A program made the translations under genes and the position numbers. The notes under the pieces are model-generated. The model was not told the origin of the DNA. It saw only the letters and a list, made by a program, of their open reading frames with translations, and did no database searches. Below, piece by piece: positions 24,921-33,389 of a DNA stretch of 64,000 bases. This stretch comes from Streptomyces sennicomposti (GTDB lineage: Bacteria > Actinomycetota > Actinomycetes > Streptomycetales > Streptomycetaceae). The stretch lies in NCBI RefSeq assembly GCF_019890635.1, contig NZ_JAIOAB010000004.1, positions 175,405-239,404 on the forward strand, given 5' to 3'. How positions within the stretch are numbered: position 1 is the stretch's first letter; each line of letters begins with the position of its first letter.

Positions 24921-25681
24921 TTCGCCCCCTGAAGGCCGTCGACGCGTTCGTGGATGACGGCGGCGCGGGCCAGCAGCGGCCGCGCGTAGGCCCGGCGCAG
25001 GTCGTCGGGCGTGTCGAAGCCGGGCTCGCCGGCCAGCCAGACGTCCGGGATCTCGGCGGTCACCTCGGCGAGCAGGTCCTCGGTGACCAGGGGCGCCAGC
25101 TCGGCCGCCGCGGCCGCCACGTCGGGCCGGAAGGGGGCGAGGGCGTGGTCGGAGGCGTCGTAGGGGCGGGCGGCGGAGGTCTCGGCGCCGGGCCAGTTGT
25201 GGTGCCAGATCATGGTCGCGCCGTGGTCGATGAGCCACAGCTCGCCGCGCCAGCGCAGCAGGTTGGGGTTGCGCCAGGACCGGTCCACGTTGTTGACCAG
25301 CGCGTCGAACCAGACGATCCGTCCGGCCTCGCGCGCGTCCACCGGGAAGGCGAGCGGGTCGAAGCCGAGCGCGCCGGAGAGGAAGTCCATGCCGAGGTTG
25401 GCGCCGCCGCTGGACCTCAGCAGCTCCTGCACCTGCTCCTCGGGTTCGCCGAGGCCCAGCACCGGGTCCAGGCTGATCGTCACCAGCCGGGGCACCCTCA
25501 GTCCCAGCCGGCGGGCGAGTTCACCGCAGACCACCTCGGCGACGAGCGTCTTGCGGCCCTGCCCGGCGGCGGCGAACTTCAGGACGTACGTCCCGAAGTC
25601 GTCGGCCTCCACCAGGCCGGGCAGCGAACCGCCCTCACGCAGGGGCGTGATGAACCGCGTCGCATTGACTTCCTTGAGCAT
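24917..25681 (-). CDS. HipA-like protein kinase (HipA_2 type)
   Basis: 254 residues, much shorter than classical HipA because the N-terminal subdomain is missing. Kinase core: Lys35 in TYVLKF (ATP), Asp133 in NVDRSWRNPN (catalytic loop with Asn140) and Asp152 in LIDHG (metal). Classical HipA phosphorylates GltX and is neutralised by HipB; no HipB-like gene is present here, and the partner is DUF3037, so this is not a standard toxin-antitoxin pair. The ATG lacks a ribosome site and TAACCT lies 6 bases upstream (25688-25693), indicating a leaderless mRNA. First gene of a two-gene operon. Confidence 0.85.
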   Translation of the reverse strand: MLKEVNATRFITPLREGGSLPGLVEADDFGTYVLKFAAAGQGRKTLVAEVVCGELARRLGLRVPRLVTISLDPVLGLGEPEEQVQELLRSSGGANLGMDFLSGALGFDPLAFPVDAREAGRIVWFDALVNNVDRSWRNPNLLRWRGELWLIDHGATMIWHHNWPGAETSAARPYDASDHALAPFRPDVAAAAAELAPLVTEDLLAEVTAEIPDVWLAGEPGFDTPDDLRRAYARPLLARAAVIHERVDGLQGAK

Positions 25682-25828
25682 CGCCCCAGGTTACTTGGGG
25701 TCCTTTCCCGCGACGACGCCATCCGGACACCGGCCCCGCGGCTCGTGTGAACGCCGGGCTGCCGCGGGCCGTACCCCTGTGCGGATCACGAGGTCCGTCC
25801 ACGCAGTCCGCAGGAAGGGAACGTCGGC

Positions 25829-26296
25829 ATGACCAGCGAATCGCTTCAGCCCCAGGGGGCGCCCGCCCGCCGTACGGTCGTGGCGGCGGTGGGCGCGACC
25901 GGGCTCGCCCTCGGGCTCGGCGCGTGCGGCTCGGACGAGCAGCCGTCCTCCGGTGCGGGTACGGGTACGGCGGACGACGGAGACTCGGGCGGCGGCGGGG
26001 CCGGTTCCGGCGGGGTGCTCGCGCGGACCGCCGACATCCCCGAGGGCGGCGGCAGGGTGTTCGCCGCGCAGGGAGTGGTGGTGACCCAGCCGGTCAAGGG
26101 CCGGTTCGAGGCGTTCTCCTCGACCTGCACCCACCAGGGCTGCGCGGTGAACCGGGTGGCGGACGGCGTGATCAGCTGCCCCTGCCACCGCAGCGAGTTC
26201 TCGGCGACGGACGGCAGCGTACGGAAGGGACCCGCGACCCGGCCGCTGCCCGCCAAGAAGATCTCCGTCGCCGGGGAGGAGATCAGGCTGGCGTGA
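25829..26296 (+). CDS. Rieske [2Fe-2S] protein, Tat lipoprotein
   Basis: 155 residues. Twin arginines (14-15) and a hydrophobic stretch end in a lipobox-like GLGAC with Cys33, predicting export by Tat and lipid anchoring. After a Ser/Gly/Asp linker the Rieske fold carries Cys100-Thr-His102 and Cys117-x2-His120 as cluster ligands, with Cys105 and Cys119 for the stabilising disulfide. It passes electrons outside the membrane; the partner is unknown since no cytochrome or oxygenase gene is adjacent. GGAAGGGAA precedes the ATG. Confidence 0.92.
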   Translation: MTSESLQPQGAPARRTVVAAVGATGLALGLGACGSDEQPSSGAGTGTADDGDSGGGGAGSGGVLARTADIPEGGGRVFAAQGVVVTQPVKGRFEAFSSTCTHQGCAVNRVADGVISCPCHRSEFSATDGSVRKGPATRPLPAKKISVAGEEIRLA

Positions 26297-26448
26297 CGGC
26301 CGGTCCGGCCGCCGGATGCGGTGCGCCGAAGAGCCGTTGCGTGCGGAGGCGGGGGGCCTCATCCTCGGAGGACGTCTCCCGCCGGGGAGCCCCGGCCCTG
26401 GCGCATCCGCCGGGGACGAGGGAGACGAGAGGACAAGAGGGGGGCCGT

Positions 26449-26916
26449 ATGACCGTCGGGCAGCGCCGGGGCCGGAAGATCATGATGACGCCGGGCGAGC
26501 TGGACGAGTTCCTCGCCACCGAGCGCACCTGCCGGGTCGCGACCGTCTCGGCCGGCGGCGCACCGCACGTCAGCGCCCTGTGGTTCGTGTGGGACGGCGC
26601 CTCGCTGTGGCTGTACTCGGTGGTGCGCAGCAGGCGCTGGGCCGATCTGCGCCGCGATCCGCGGGTGGCGGTCGTCGTCGACACGGGCGAGGAGTACGAC
26701 CGGCTGCGCGGCGCGGAGCTGTCCGGCGCGGTGGACTTCGTGGGCGAGGCGCCGCGCACCGGTGAGCTGCGCGCCGAACTCGACCTGCCGGAGACGCTGT
26801 TCGCCCGCAAGTACTTCGGCCTGGAGGAGATGCCGCACGACGGCCGGCACGCGTGGCTGCGGCTGACCCCGCAGAAGACCGTCTCCTGGGACTTCCGGAA
26901 GCTGGGGGCCGTCTAA
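26449..26916 (+). CDS. Pyridoxamine 5'-phosphate oxidase-fold protein (FMN/F420-binding)
   Basis: 155 residues. Split-barrel fold starting with MTPGELDEFLATERTCRVAT and continuing VSALWFVWDGASLWLYSV, typical of PNPOx-like or F420-dependent oxidoreductases rather than of true PdxH. It probably uses FMN or F420 in a small redox reaction. The ATG at 26449 has GAGGGGG upstream; the frame is open far upstream without similarity. It follows the Rieske gene by 152 bases and converges on the LysR gene. Confidence 0.85.
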   Translation: MTVGQRRGRKIMMTPGELDEFLATERTCRVATVSAGGAPHVSALWFVWDGASLWLYSVVRSRRWADLRRDPRVAVVVDTGEEYDRLRGAELSGAVDFVGEAPRTGELRAELDLPETLFARKYFGLEEMPHDGRHAWLRLTPQKTVSWDFRKLGAV

Positions 26917-26953
26917 CGCCTGCCCCTCCCCTGAGGGCCGGGCGTTCCCGTCC

Positions 26954-27856
26954 TCAGGCGATCCGCTCCCCCGCCGCCCGCAGGGCGTCCACCGCCGCGC
27001 GGATCGAGGGGCGGCGGTCGGCGTCGGCGCGCCACACGGCGTAGACGTGCCGCCGCACCGTCTGCCGAACGGGGACCGTCCGTACCCCGGCGGGCAGCGG
27101 CCCCCGCCCGAGCCGCGGCGCGACGCACACGCCGAGGCCCGCCGCGACCAGGGCGAGCTGGGTGGCGTGCTCCTGCGCGCGGTGGGCGATGCGCGGCTCC
27201 ACGCCCTTGGAGCGCAGGGTGTCCAGCAGCCACTCGTGGCAGAACTCGGCCTCGGCCCAGGTGATCCAGTCGTCGTCGGCGAAGTCCTCCAGGCCGACTT
27301 CGGCACGGTCGGCGCAGGGGTGCGTGGCGGGCAGGGCCACGTCGGCGGGGTCGTCGAGGATCGGCGCGCGGGAGAGGCCCTCGGGCACGGGCAGCGGTTT
27401 GTTGTACCAGTCGAGGACGAGGGCCAGGTCGACGTCGCCGCGCTGCACGGCGCGCAGGGCGGGCGCCGGCTCCATCTCGGTGGTGGTGACGGCGAGGCCC
27501 GGGTGCCGGGTGCGCAGCTCGCACAGCGCCAGCGGGAACAGGCCGCGCGCCGCGGTGGGGAACGCGCCGAGGCGCAGTTCGCCGACGACCTGTCCGCGCC
27601 GGGCCTCCAGGTCGGACTGGGCGAGCCGGACCTGGGACAGGATGCGCGCCGCGTGCTCGGCGAGCAGGCGGCCCGCGTCGGTGAGGCGGACGCCCCGGCC
27701 GTTCCTGGCCAGGAGCTGCTGGCCGACCTCGCGTTCCAGCTTGGCCATCTGCTGGGAGACGGCCGAGGTCGTCACGTGCAGCCCGTCGGCGGCGCCGCTG
27801 ACCGAGCCGTGCCGGGCGAGGGCGTCGAGGGTGCGCAGGCGCTCCAGGTTCAACAT
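26954..27856 (-). CDS. LysR family transcriptional regulator
   Basis: 300 residues. N-terminal winged helix at 1-60 (LERLRTLDALARHGSVSGAA, TTSAVSQQMAKLEREVGQQL), then the periplasmic-binding-like effector domain (VVGELRLGAFPTAARGL onward). Likely controls the divergent EamA exporter gene, the usual LysR arrangement. The ATG at 27856 lacks a ribosome site, while TAGCAT lies 7 bases upstream on the coding strand, so the transcript is probably leaderless. Confidence 0.9.
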   Translation of the reverse strand: MLNLERLRTLDALARHGSVSGAADGLHVTTSAVSQQMAKLEREVGQQLLARNGRGVRLTDAGRLLAEHAARILSQVRLAQSDLEARRGQVVGELRLGAFPTAARGLFPLALCELRTRHPGLAVTTTEMEPAPALRAVQRGDVDLALVLDWYNKPLPVPEGLSRAPILDDPADVALPATHPCADRAEVGLEDFADDDWITWAEAEFCHEWLLDTLRSKGVEPRIAHRAQEHATQLALVAAGLGVCVAPRLGRGPLPAGVRTVPVRQTVRRHVYAVWRADADRRPSIRAAVDALRAAGERIA

Positions 27857-27929
27857 GTAAGCGATGCTACGAGATACCGGGCGCGAATTCTCGATTGTGC
27901 TACGACTCGGTGCCGTGCATCGTACGACC

Positions 27930-29021
27930 ATGAGCACCACGACCGCCTCCTCGTCGCCCTCACCGTCCGCCCCGGCCGAACCGGCGGAACCGGCTGGCCC
28001 CCGCCTGCACTGGCGGGTCCGGTTCGCGTTCCTGGCGCTGGTGTGGGGCTTCAGCTTCCTGTTCATGAAGGTGGGCACGCGCGGTTTCGCCCCCTTCCAG
28101 GTGACGCTGGGACGGCTGGTGTTCGGGACCGCGGTGCTGGCGGTGGCGATGGCGGTGCGGCGGGAGCGGCTGCCGCGCGGCGCCCGCACCTGGGGGCATC
28201 TGGCGGTCGCGGGGTTCCTGCTCAACGCGCTGCCGTTCTCCCTGTTCGCGTACTCGGAGCTGACGATCCCGTCCACGCTCGCCGGCATCTGCAACGCGAC
28301 CTCGCCGCTGTGGGGCATGGCGCTCTCGCTCGTCGCGCTCTCGGAGGACCGCCCGACCCGGGTGCGGGTGGCGGGGCTGGGCCTCGGCTTCCTCGGGGTG
28401 CTGACGGTGCTGGGCGCCTGGCAGGGCTTCCACGGCCTGGACGCGGGCGGCACCGCGATGGCCCTGCTGGCCTCGCTGAGCTACCCGGTCGGCTGGATCT
28501 ACGTCCGCCGCACCCTGGCCGGCTCCGCCGAGTCCCATCTGTCCCTCACGGGCGGGCAGTTGCTGCTGGCCACGGTCCAGCTGGCGGTCGTCACACCGCT
28601 GTTCACCAGCGTGCCGAGCCGTCTGGAGGCGGGCCCGCTCCTCGCGATCGCCGCGCTGGGCGCGCTGGGCACCGGGGTCGCGATGCTCGTCCAGTACGGC
28701 CTGGTCGCCGAGGTCGGGCCGACCACGGCGCAGATGGTCACCTACTTCGTCCCGATCATCGCCGCCACGGCGGGCGTCGCGGTGCTCGGCGAACACCTGG
28801 GCTGGTCCACTCCGGTCGGCGCGGTCGTCGTCCTGGCGGGCGCGGCGCTGACCCAGGTCCGGCGGCCCGGCGGGGGCGGCCGACCGGCCCGTACGCGCCT
28901 GGGGAAGGGCGCCGCCCGCGCCCCGCGGGAGGACTCCGCCCGGACCGCGCCGATGGCGGCCCCGGCCATGGCGGAGGCCGCTCCCCAGCCGGCGCCCCCG
29001 GCGCCGTGCCGCCCCGCGTAG
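27930..29021 (+). CDS. EamA family (DMT) transporter
   Basis: 363 residues, ten membrane segments in two EamA repeats: FAFLALVWGFSFLFMKVG opens repeat 1 and GTAMALLASLSYPVGWIYV repeat 2, with GEHLGWSTPVGAVVVLAGA near the end. The C-terminal 55 residues are an Ala/Pro/Arg-rich tail. It exports an amino acid or metabolite; the ligand sensed by the divergent LysR protein is probably related. The ATG at 27930 is chosen; a GTG at 27915 is also in frame. Confidence 0.88.
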   Translation: MSTTTASSSPSPSAPAEPAEPAGPRLHWRVRFAFLALVWGFSFLFMKVGTRGFAPFQVTLGRLVFGTAVLAVAMAVRRERLPRGARTWGHLAVAGFLLNALPFSLFAYSELTIPSTLAGICNATSPLWGMALSLVALSEDRPTRVRVAGLGLGFLGVLTVLGAWQGFHGLDAGGTAMALLASLSYPVGWIYVRRTLAGSAESHLSLTGGQLLLATVQLAVVTPLFTSVPSRLEAGPLLAIAALGALGTGVAMLVQYGLVAEVGPTTAQMVTYFVPIIAATAGVAVLGEHLGWSTPVGAVVVLAGAALTQVRRPGGGGRPARTRLGKGAARAPREDSARTAPMAAPAMAEAAPQPAPPAPCRPA

Positions 29022-29277
29022 GGGACCCGCACAGGCCGCCGCTCCCCGGCCGGCCCGCCGGAACCCTCGCGCATACCGCCGGTCCGCCGACCCCCGCACA
29101 GGCCGCCGCTCAGCCGCGCCGCCGGACGACCCCCGCCGCGACGGTGGGCCTGGGCCCCTCGCCGTCGCGGCGGCCGGTCGTCGTTCCTGCGTCGGCACGA
29201 CGTGACCGCAAGACGTGACCGCAGGACATGACCGATGGACGCGGCCGGCGGACGTACGCACCCGGCAGCCGCGCCCG

Positions 29278-30609
29278 CTACACGTACCCCCGCGCGGGCG
29301 CGGGTCCCAGTGCCGCGGCCACCACGTCCGCCAGCCGCTTGGTCTCGTCGTCCCGCAGCGTGGAGACGGTGATCCGGATTCCCGGGGGCGCGCTCAGCCG
29401 GAAGCGGGCGCCGGGGGCCACGGCCCAGCCGGCGTGCAGCAGCCGGGCGACGGCCCCGGTCTCGTCCGGCACGGGCACCCACACGTTCATCCCGCTGCGC
29501 CCGTGGGCGGCGACCCCGCGCTCGGCCAGCGCGCCGATCAGCGCCTCGCGCCGTCTGTCGTACTCCGCCGGCACCCCGCGCGCGGCCGGCACGCCGTCCG
29601 CCCACAGGCGCACGACGGCCCGCTGGAGCAGCAGGCTCACCCAGCCCGCGGCCAGCCGCTGTCTGCCGCGGACCCGGTCGACGGTGACCGCGTCCCCGGT
29701 GAGGACGGCGAGGCGCAGGTCGGGGCCGTAGGCCTTGGCGACCGACCGGACGAAGGCCCAGTGACGGGTGACCCCGGCGAGCGGGCGCAGGGGGACGTCG
29801 ACGATGCCGTGGCCGTGGTCGTCCTCGATGAGCAGCGTCCGAGGATGCTCGCGCAGCACGGCCCGCAGGGCACGCGCGCGCGTGGCGCTCACCGCGGCGC
29901 CGGTCGGGTTCTGCGCCCGGTCCGTGACGATCAGCGCGCGTGCGCCGCCCTCGAGGGCACGACGCACCTCCTCGGGCAGCGGCCCCTCGTCGTCGACCGC
30001 GACGGGCACCGTGCGCAGCCCCAGCGCCGGCACCAGATCGAGCGTCCGTCCCCAGCCGGGGTCCTCCACGGCGACCGTGTCGCCCTGCTTGAGATGGGCC
30101 GTGAGGACCCGCTCGATCGCGTCCAGCGAGCCGGACAGCACGGCCAGCGGCCCGTCCGGCACTCCGTCGGCGTCGAGTTCGGCACGGGCGGCGCGCTGCA
30201 GCTCCGGGTCCACGGGCGTGTCCCCGTACAGGACCGGTTCGCGGTCGGCGCGGGCCGCCGCCTCGGCGAACGCCGGTCCCAGCGGCGGCAGCAGCGCCGG
30301 GTCCGGATTGCCCGCCGACACGTCCCGCACGCCCTCCGGCACGTCCACGCGGATGTGGTCCCGTCCGGTGGTGGCGGGCGCGGGCCGCACCCGGCTGCCC
30401 CGGCGCCCGGCGGTCTCGATGACCCCGCGCTCGCGCAGCACCCGGTACGCGGCGGCGACGGTGTTCGGATTGACCCCGAGCTGTGTCGCCAACTCCCGCA
30501 TGGGCGGCAGCAGTTGCCCCGGCTCCAGGTCTCCGCTGCCCACCGCGCGTTCGACGCTCGCGGCGATATCCGCCGCACGCCGCCCCTCGATCCGATATCC
30601 TCCTAGCAC
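29278..30609 (-). CDS. MocR-type regulator: GntR DNA-binding domain fused to aminotransferase
   Basis: 443 residues. GntR winged helix at about 8-75 (LPPMRELATQLGVNPNTVAA), a linker, and a fold-type I aminotransferase domain from about 95. PLP residues are visible: Asn234-Pro in AQNPTG, Asp263 in IEDDH, and Lys292 in SVAKAYGPDLRLAV for the Schiff base. MocR proteins sense PLP or an amino-acid adduct. It diverges from two PNPOx-fold genes, which it likely controls. The GTG at 30609 has no ribosome site in front; CATAAT lies 7 bases upstream and a 12-bp palindrome overlaps that region, so it is probably leaderless and self-regulated. Confidence 0.88.
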   Translation of the reverse strand: MLGGYRIEGRRAADIAASVERAVGSGDLEPGQLLPPMRELATQLGVNPNTVAAAYRVLRERGVIETAGRRGSRVRPAPATTGRDHIRVDVPEGVRDVSAGNPDPALLPPLGPAFAEAAARADREPVLYGDTPVDPELQRAARAELDADGVPDGPLAVLSGSLDAIERVLTAHLKQGDTVAVEDPGWGRTLDLVPALGLRTVPVAVDDEGPLPEEVRRALEGGARALIVTDRAQNPTGAAVSATRARALRAVLREHPRTLLIEDDHGHGIVDVPLRPLAGVTRHWAFVRSVAKAYGPDLRLAVLTGDAVTVDRVRGRQRLAAGWVSLLLQRAVVRLWADGVPAARGVPAEYDRRREALIGALAERGVAAHGRSGMNVWVPVPDETGAVARLLHAGWAVAPGARFRLSAPPGIRITVSTLRDDETKRLADVVAAALGPAPARGYV

Positions 30610-30620
30610 AAAGCAGATTA

Positions 30621-30632
30621 TGCACTAGTGCA
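30621..30632. promoter_or_regulatory. 12-bp palindrome in the MocR promoter
   Basis: TGCACTAGTGCA is perfectly palindromic. It overlaps the -10 element CATAAT of the MocR gene on the reverse strand and touches the first possible ATG (30633) of the divergent gene. It is a strong candidate operator for the GntR domain. Confidence 0.6.
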
Positions 30633-30644
30633 ATGGAGACCGCA

Positions 30645-31328
30645 ATGCAGGGCACCCCGCAGCCGACATCGCCGCCCGCCGCCTACACCCCGACCGACCG
30701 CACCGTGCCCACCCGCTCCGCCCAGCGCGCGTCCTACGACAAGGAGCTGGTGCACGCGATACTCGACGAGGGCTACGTCTGCCATCTCGGTTTCGTCCGC
30801 GACGGCGCGCCCGTGGTCCTCCCGACGCTGTACGGCCGGGTCGGCGAGCGGCTCTATGTGCACGGCTCGACGGGCTCGCGCCCCCTGCGCATGGCCGGCC
30901 AGGCCGATCCGGGGCTGCCGGTGTGCCTGACGGTCACGCACGTCGACGGCCTGGTGCTGGCCCGCTCGGCCTTCCACCACTCGATCAACTACCGCTCCGT
31001 GGTGGTGCACGGCATCGCCCACCAGGTCACCGACCCGCAGGAGAAGCGGACCGCGCTGGACGTGCTGGTGGACCATGTGGTGCCGGGCCGGGCCGCCGAC
31101 TCGCGTCCCGCCAACGCCAAGGAGCTGGCGGCGACCGCCGTGCTCCGCATCGACCTGGCCGAGGTCTCCGCCAAGCTGCGCACCGGCGGCGTCAACGACG
31201 AGCCCGAGGACCTGTCCCTCCCCCACTGGGCGGGCGTCGTCCCGGTCGACCGGGCGTACGGCGCTCCGCTGGCCGACGCGGACCTGGCGCCGGGCACGCA
31301 GCTGCCGGACTACCTCAGGGCGCTGTGA
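30645..31328 (+). CDS. Pyridoxamine 5'-phosphate oxidase family protein
   Basis: 227 residues. The split-barrel flavin fold begins at SYDKELVHAILDEGYVCHLG and continues VVLPTLYGRVGERLYVHGST, with FHHSINYRSVVVHGIAHQV typical of FMN-binding PNPOx-like proteins. It is probably an FMN- or haem-binding oxidoreductase rather than PdxH. GGAGA lies 6 bases before the ATG at 30645; an ATG at 30633 directly after the palindrome is possible. Its TGA shares one base with the next ATG (TGATG), coupling both genes. Divergent from the MocR regulator. Confidence 0.86.
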   Translation: MQGTPQPTSPPAAYTPTDRTVPTRSAQRASYDKELVHAILDEGYVCHLGFVRDGAPVVLPTLYGRVGERLYVHGSTGSRPLRMAGQADPGLPVCLTVTHVDGLVLARSAFHHSINYRSVVVHGIAHQVTDPQEKRTALDVLVDHVVPGRAADSRPANAKELAATAVLRIDLAEVSAKLRTGGVNDEPEDLSLPHWAGVVPVDRAYGAPLADADLAPGTQLPDYLRAL

Positions 31329-31960
31329 TGCTCGTCCACCCCTGGGACGCGCCCCGCGAGGACGCCGAGTGGCAGCGCTGGCTGGCCGAGCACGACTTCG
31401 GCCAGCTCGCCGTGAACGGCCTGCCCGGCGAACCGCCGTGGGTCCAGCCGCTGCACTTCGCCTACGACGCCGGCCGGGGCGAGGCCGTCACCCACCTCGC
31501 CCGCCCAAACCCCCTGTGGCCCGCCGTCGCGGCGAACCCCGAGGTCCTGCTGAGCGTGGTCGACGACTACGTGTTCGTACCGGGCCCCTGGCAGGCGGAG
31601 CCGCACACCCCGCCGGACCACGGCGTGCCGACCAGCTTCTACGCCGCCGTCCAACTGCGCTGCACCGCCCATGTCGTGGACGACCCGGCCGAGAAGGCCG
31701 AGCTGCTGAACCGGCAGCTCGGCCACTTCCAGCCGGACGGCGGCTCGGCCCGCGCGGCGGTGGGCGAGGCCCCGTACGGCCGGCAGTTGTCCGGCATCCG
31801 CGGCCTGCGCCTGGAAGTGACCGCCGTACGCGCCAAGTTCAAGTACGGCGGCAAGCGCTCCGCCGAGGTGCGCGCCGGGATGGCGGACCGCCTGACCGAA
31901 CGGAACGGCCCCCGGGACGCGGCGGCCCGGAACCATCTGCTCCGCAGGCAGGATGCCTGA
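31328..31960 (+). CDS. PaiB-like FMN-binding protein
   Basis: 210 residues. PaiB family: MLVHPWDAPREDAEWQRWLA start, VQPLHFAYD, HLARPNPLWP with the flavin-contacting His, and SFYAAVQLRCTAHVV, ending in the KFKYGGKRSAEVRAGMADRL segment. PaiB of Bacillus was described as a negative regulator of sporulation and degradative enzymes, but the fold is FMN-binding and no DNA-binding domain is present. Translationally coupled to the previous gene through TGATG; with it and the MocR gene it forms a vitamin-B6/flavin-flavoured module. Confidence 0.86.
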   Translation: MLVHPWDAPREDAEWQRWLAEHDFGQLAVNGLPGEPPWVQPLHFAYDAGRGEAVTHLARPNPLWPAVAANPEVLLSVVDDYVFVPGPWQAEPHTPPDHGVPTSFYAAVQLRCTAHVVDDPAEKAELLNRQLGHFQPDGGSARAAVGEAPYGRQLSGIRGLRLEVTAVRAKFKYGGKRSAEVRAGMADRLTERNGPRDAAARNHLLRRQDA

Positions 31961-32109
31961 CGCGGGACGCGTCTCCCCCTGCCGCCCCGACCGCACCGGT
32001 ACGGACCCGACCGGCGGACGGCAGGACCCGCGGGTGCGGGCCGGACCGGACCGACGGACAGCACGGACTTCCGCCGGGCCGCACCCCGCGACGGCGAGGT
32101 CCGCATCGC

Positions 32110-32215
32110 CTCACCACGGACCCGACCGGCGGAGACCAGAACCCGCCGGTACGGGCCGGACCGGCGGAGGCCAGAACCGCCGGTACGGGCCGGACCGGAC
32201 CGGCGGACGGCACCG
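32110..32215. repeat. Imperfect direct repeats between paiB-like and EamA genes
   Basis: A unit of about 37 bases built on GGCGGAGRCCAGAACC and GCCGGTACGGGCCGGACCGG occurs twice with a partial third. The whole 300-base gap 31961-32258 is made of similar CCGGA words and shows no gene. Confidence 0.6.
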
Positions 32216-32258
32216 ACCGGCGGTGCGGACCCCGCGGCGGCAAGGTCCGCACACCGCC

Positions 32259-33209
32259 TCACACGAGGACCGGCTCCGCCGGTACCGCCCGCGCCCCGCG
32301 GGCCTCCGCCACGGCGAGGCCCGCGACCGACCCCAGCATCAGCGCGGTGCCGGCCAGCGTCGCCGGCGTCAGCCGCTCGCCGAGCAGGGCGACCGCCAGC
32401 ACGGCGGCGCTCACCGGCTCCAGCAGCATGATCACGGACACGGTGGCCGAGCGGACGACGGCCGCGCCCGCGAAGTAGAGGGCGTAGGCGAGAGCCGTCG
32501 GGATCGTGCCGATGTAGCCCAGCAGCCACAGCAGCCGGACGGGGTCGGCGCTGTGCGGCACCAGCCCCTCCACCAGCGCGAACGGCAGCAGGCAGGCACT
32601 GGCCACCGCGAACGCGCCGACAGTCGTGGCCGAGTTGTCCGTCCCGCCGTCCCGTCCCCACCAGCGGGTCAGCAGCGTCATGACGCTGTAGCCGACCGCC
32701 GACGTCAGGGCCAGCAGCACGCCCCACGGGCGCACGGTCGCGCCGCCGCCGCCGAGCACCAGCACGGCCAGCCCGGCGAGCGCGCCGACGACGGCGGTCA
32801 GCCCGGCCCGGCCCAGCCGCTCGCCCAGGGCGACGCGCGCACCGAGGGCGATCAGCACGGGTCCGGCGCCGAGGGTGACCACGGTCGCGACGGCGAGCCC
32901 GGTGGCCTGGACGGCGGCGAAGTAGGCGGTCTGGAAGACGGCGAGGCCGACCCCGGTGGCGCCGGCGCGCAGCAGCCGCCGGCGGGCCGGTACGGCCGCG
33001 GCGGTCCGGACGCGCGGTCGCAGCAGGCGGGCGGCGAGGAGGAGGACGACGCCGATCGCGCAGCGCCAGAAGGACAGGGCGGACGGGCCCATGTCACTGG
33101 CCCGGTAGACCAGGGAGGCGGCGGCGCCCGCGGTGCCCCAGGCGGCGCCGGCGACGATCAGATAGAGGAGGCCACGCCCGATGGGCAGGCCGGAGGAGGT
33201 GTGCGACAC
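32259..33209 (-). CDS. EamA family (DMT) transporter
   Basis: 316 residues, ten membrane segments in two EamA repeats: [20 protein letters not shown] opens the first and [20 protein letters not shown] the second; [20 protein letters not shown] is the conserved end of repeat 2. Exporter of unknown substrate. GGAGAGAAC precedes the GTG at 33209. A second EamA gene lies 180 bases upstream in the same direction, so both may share a transcript; the similarity is only of family level. Confidence 0.87.
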   Translation of the reverse strand: MSHTSSGLPIGRGLLYLIVAGAAWGTAGAAASLVYRASDMGPSALSFWRCAIGVVLLLAARLLRPRVRTAAAVPARRRLLRAGATGVGLAVFQTAYFAAVQATGLAVATVVTLGAGPVLIALGARVALGERLGRAGLTAVVGALAGLAVLVLGGGGATVRPWGVLLALTSAVGYSVMTLLTRWWGRDGGTDNSATTVGAFAVASACLLPFALVEGLVPHSADPVRLLWLLGYIGTIPTALAYALYFAGAAVVRSATVSVIMLLEPVSAAVLAVALLGERLTPATLAGTALMLGSVAGLAVAEARGARAVPAEPVLV

Positions 33210-33389
33210 GAGTTCTCTCCGCAGAGGTGCAGAAGTTCGGGAACGGCCGGCCCCGGTCGTGCGGGGCGGCGGACTTCTTCTACGGGCAGCACGGCTCGGC
33301 CCGGCGGGACGCCGGGCAGGTCACCGAAGGGCCCGCCTCAGGCGGCCGGAGGCGGGAGAACGAGTGCGCGTGCGTGCATGATCGCCACT

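Noticed and set aside
24917..25681. Classical HipBA toxin-antitoxin system
   Set aside because: No HipB-like helix-turn-helix gene is adjacent and the kinase lacks the N-terminal HipA subdomain; the partner is DUF3037.
31328..31960. DNA-binding transcriptional regulator (PaiB annotation)
   Set aside because: The protein shows only a flavin-binding split barrel; no DNA-binding motif is visible, so it is described as FMN-binding.
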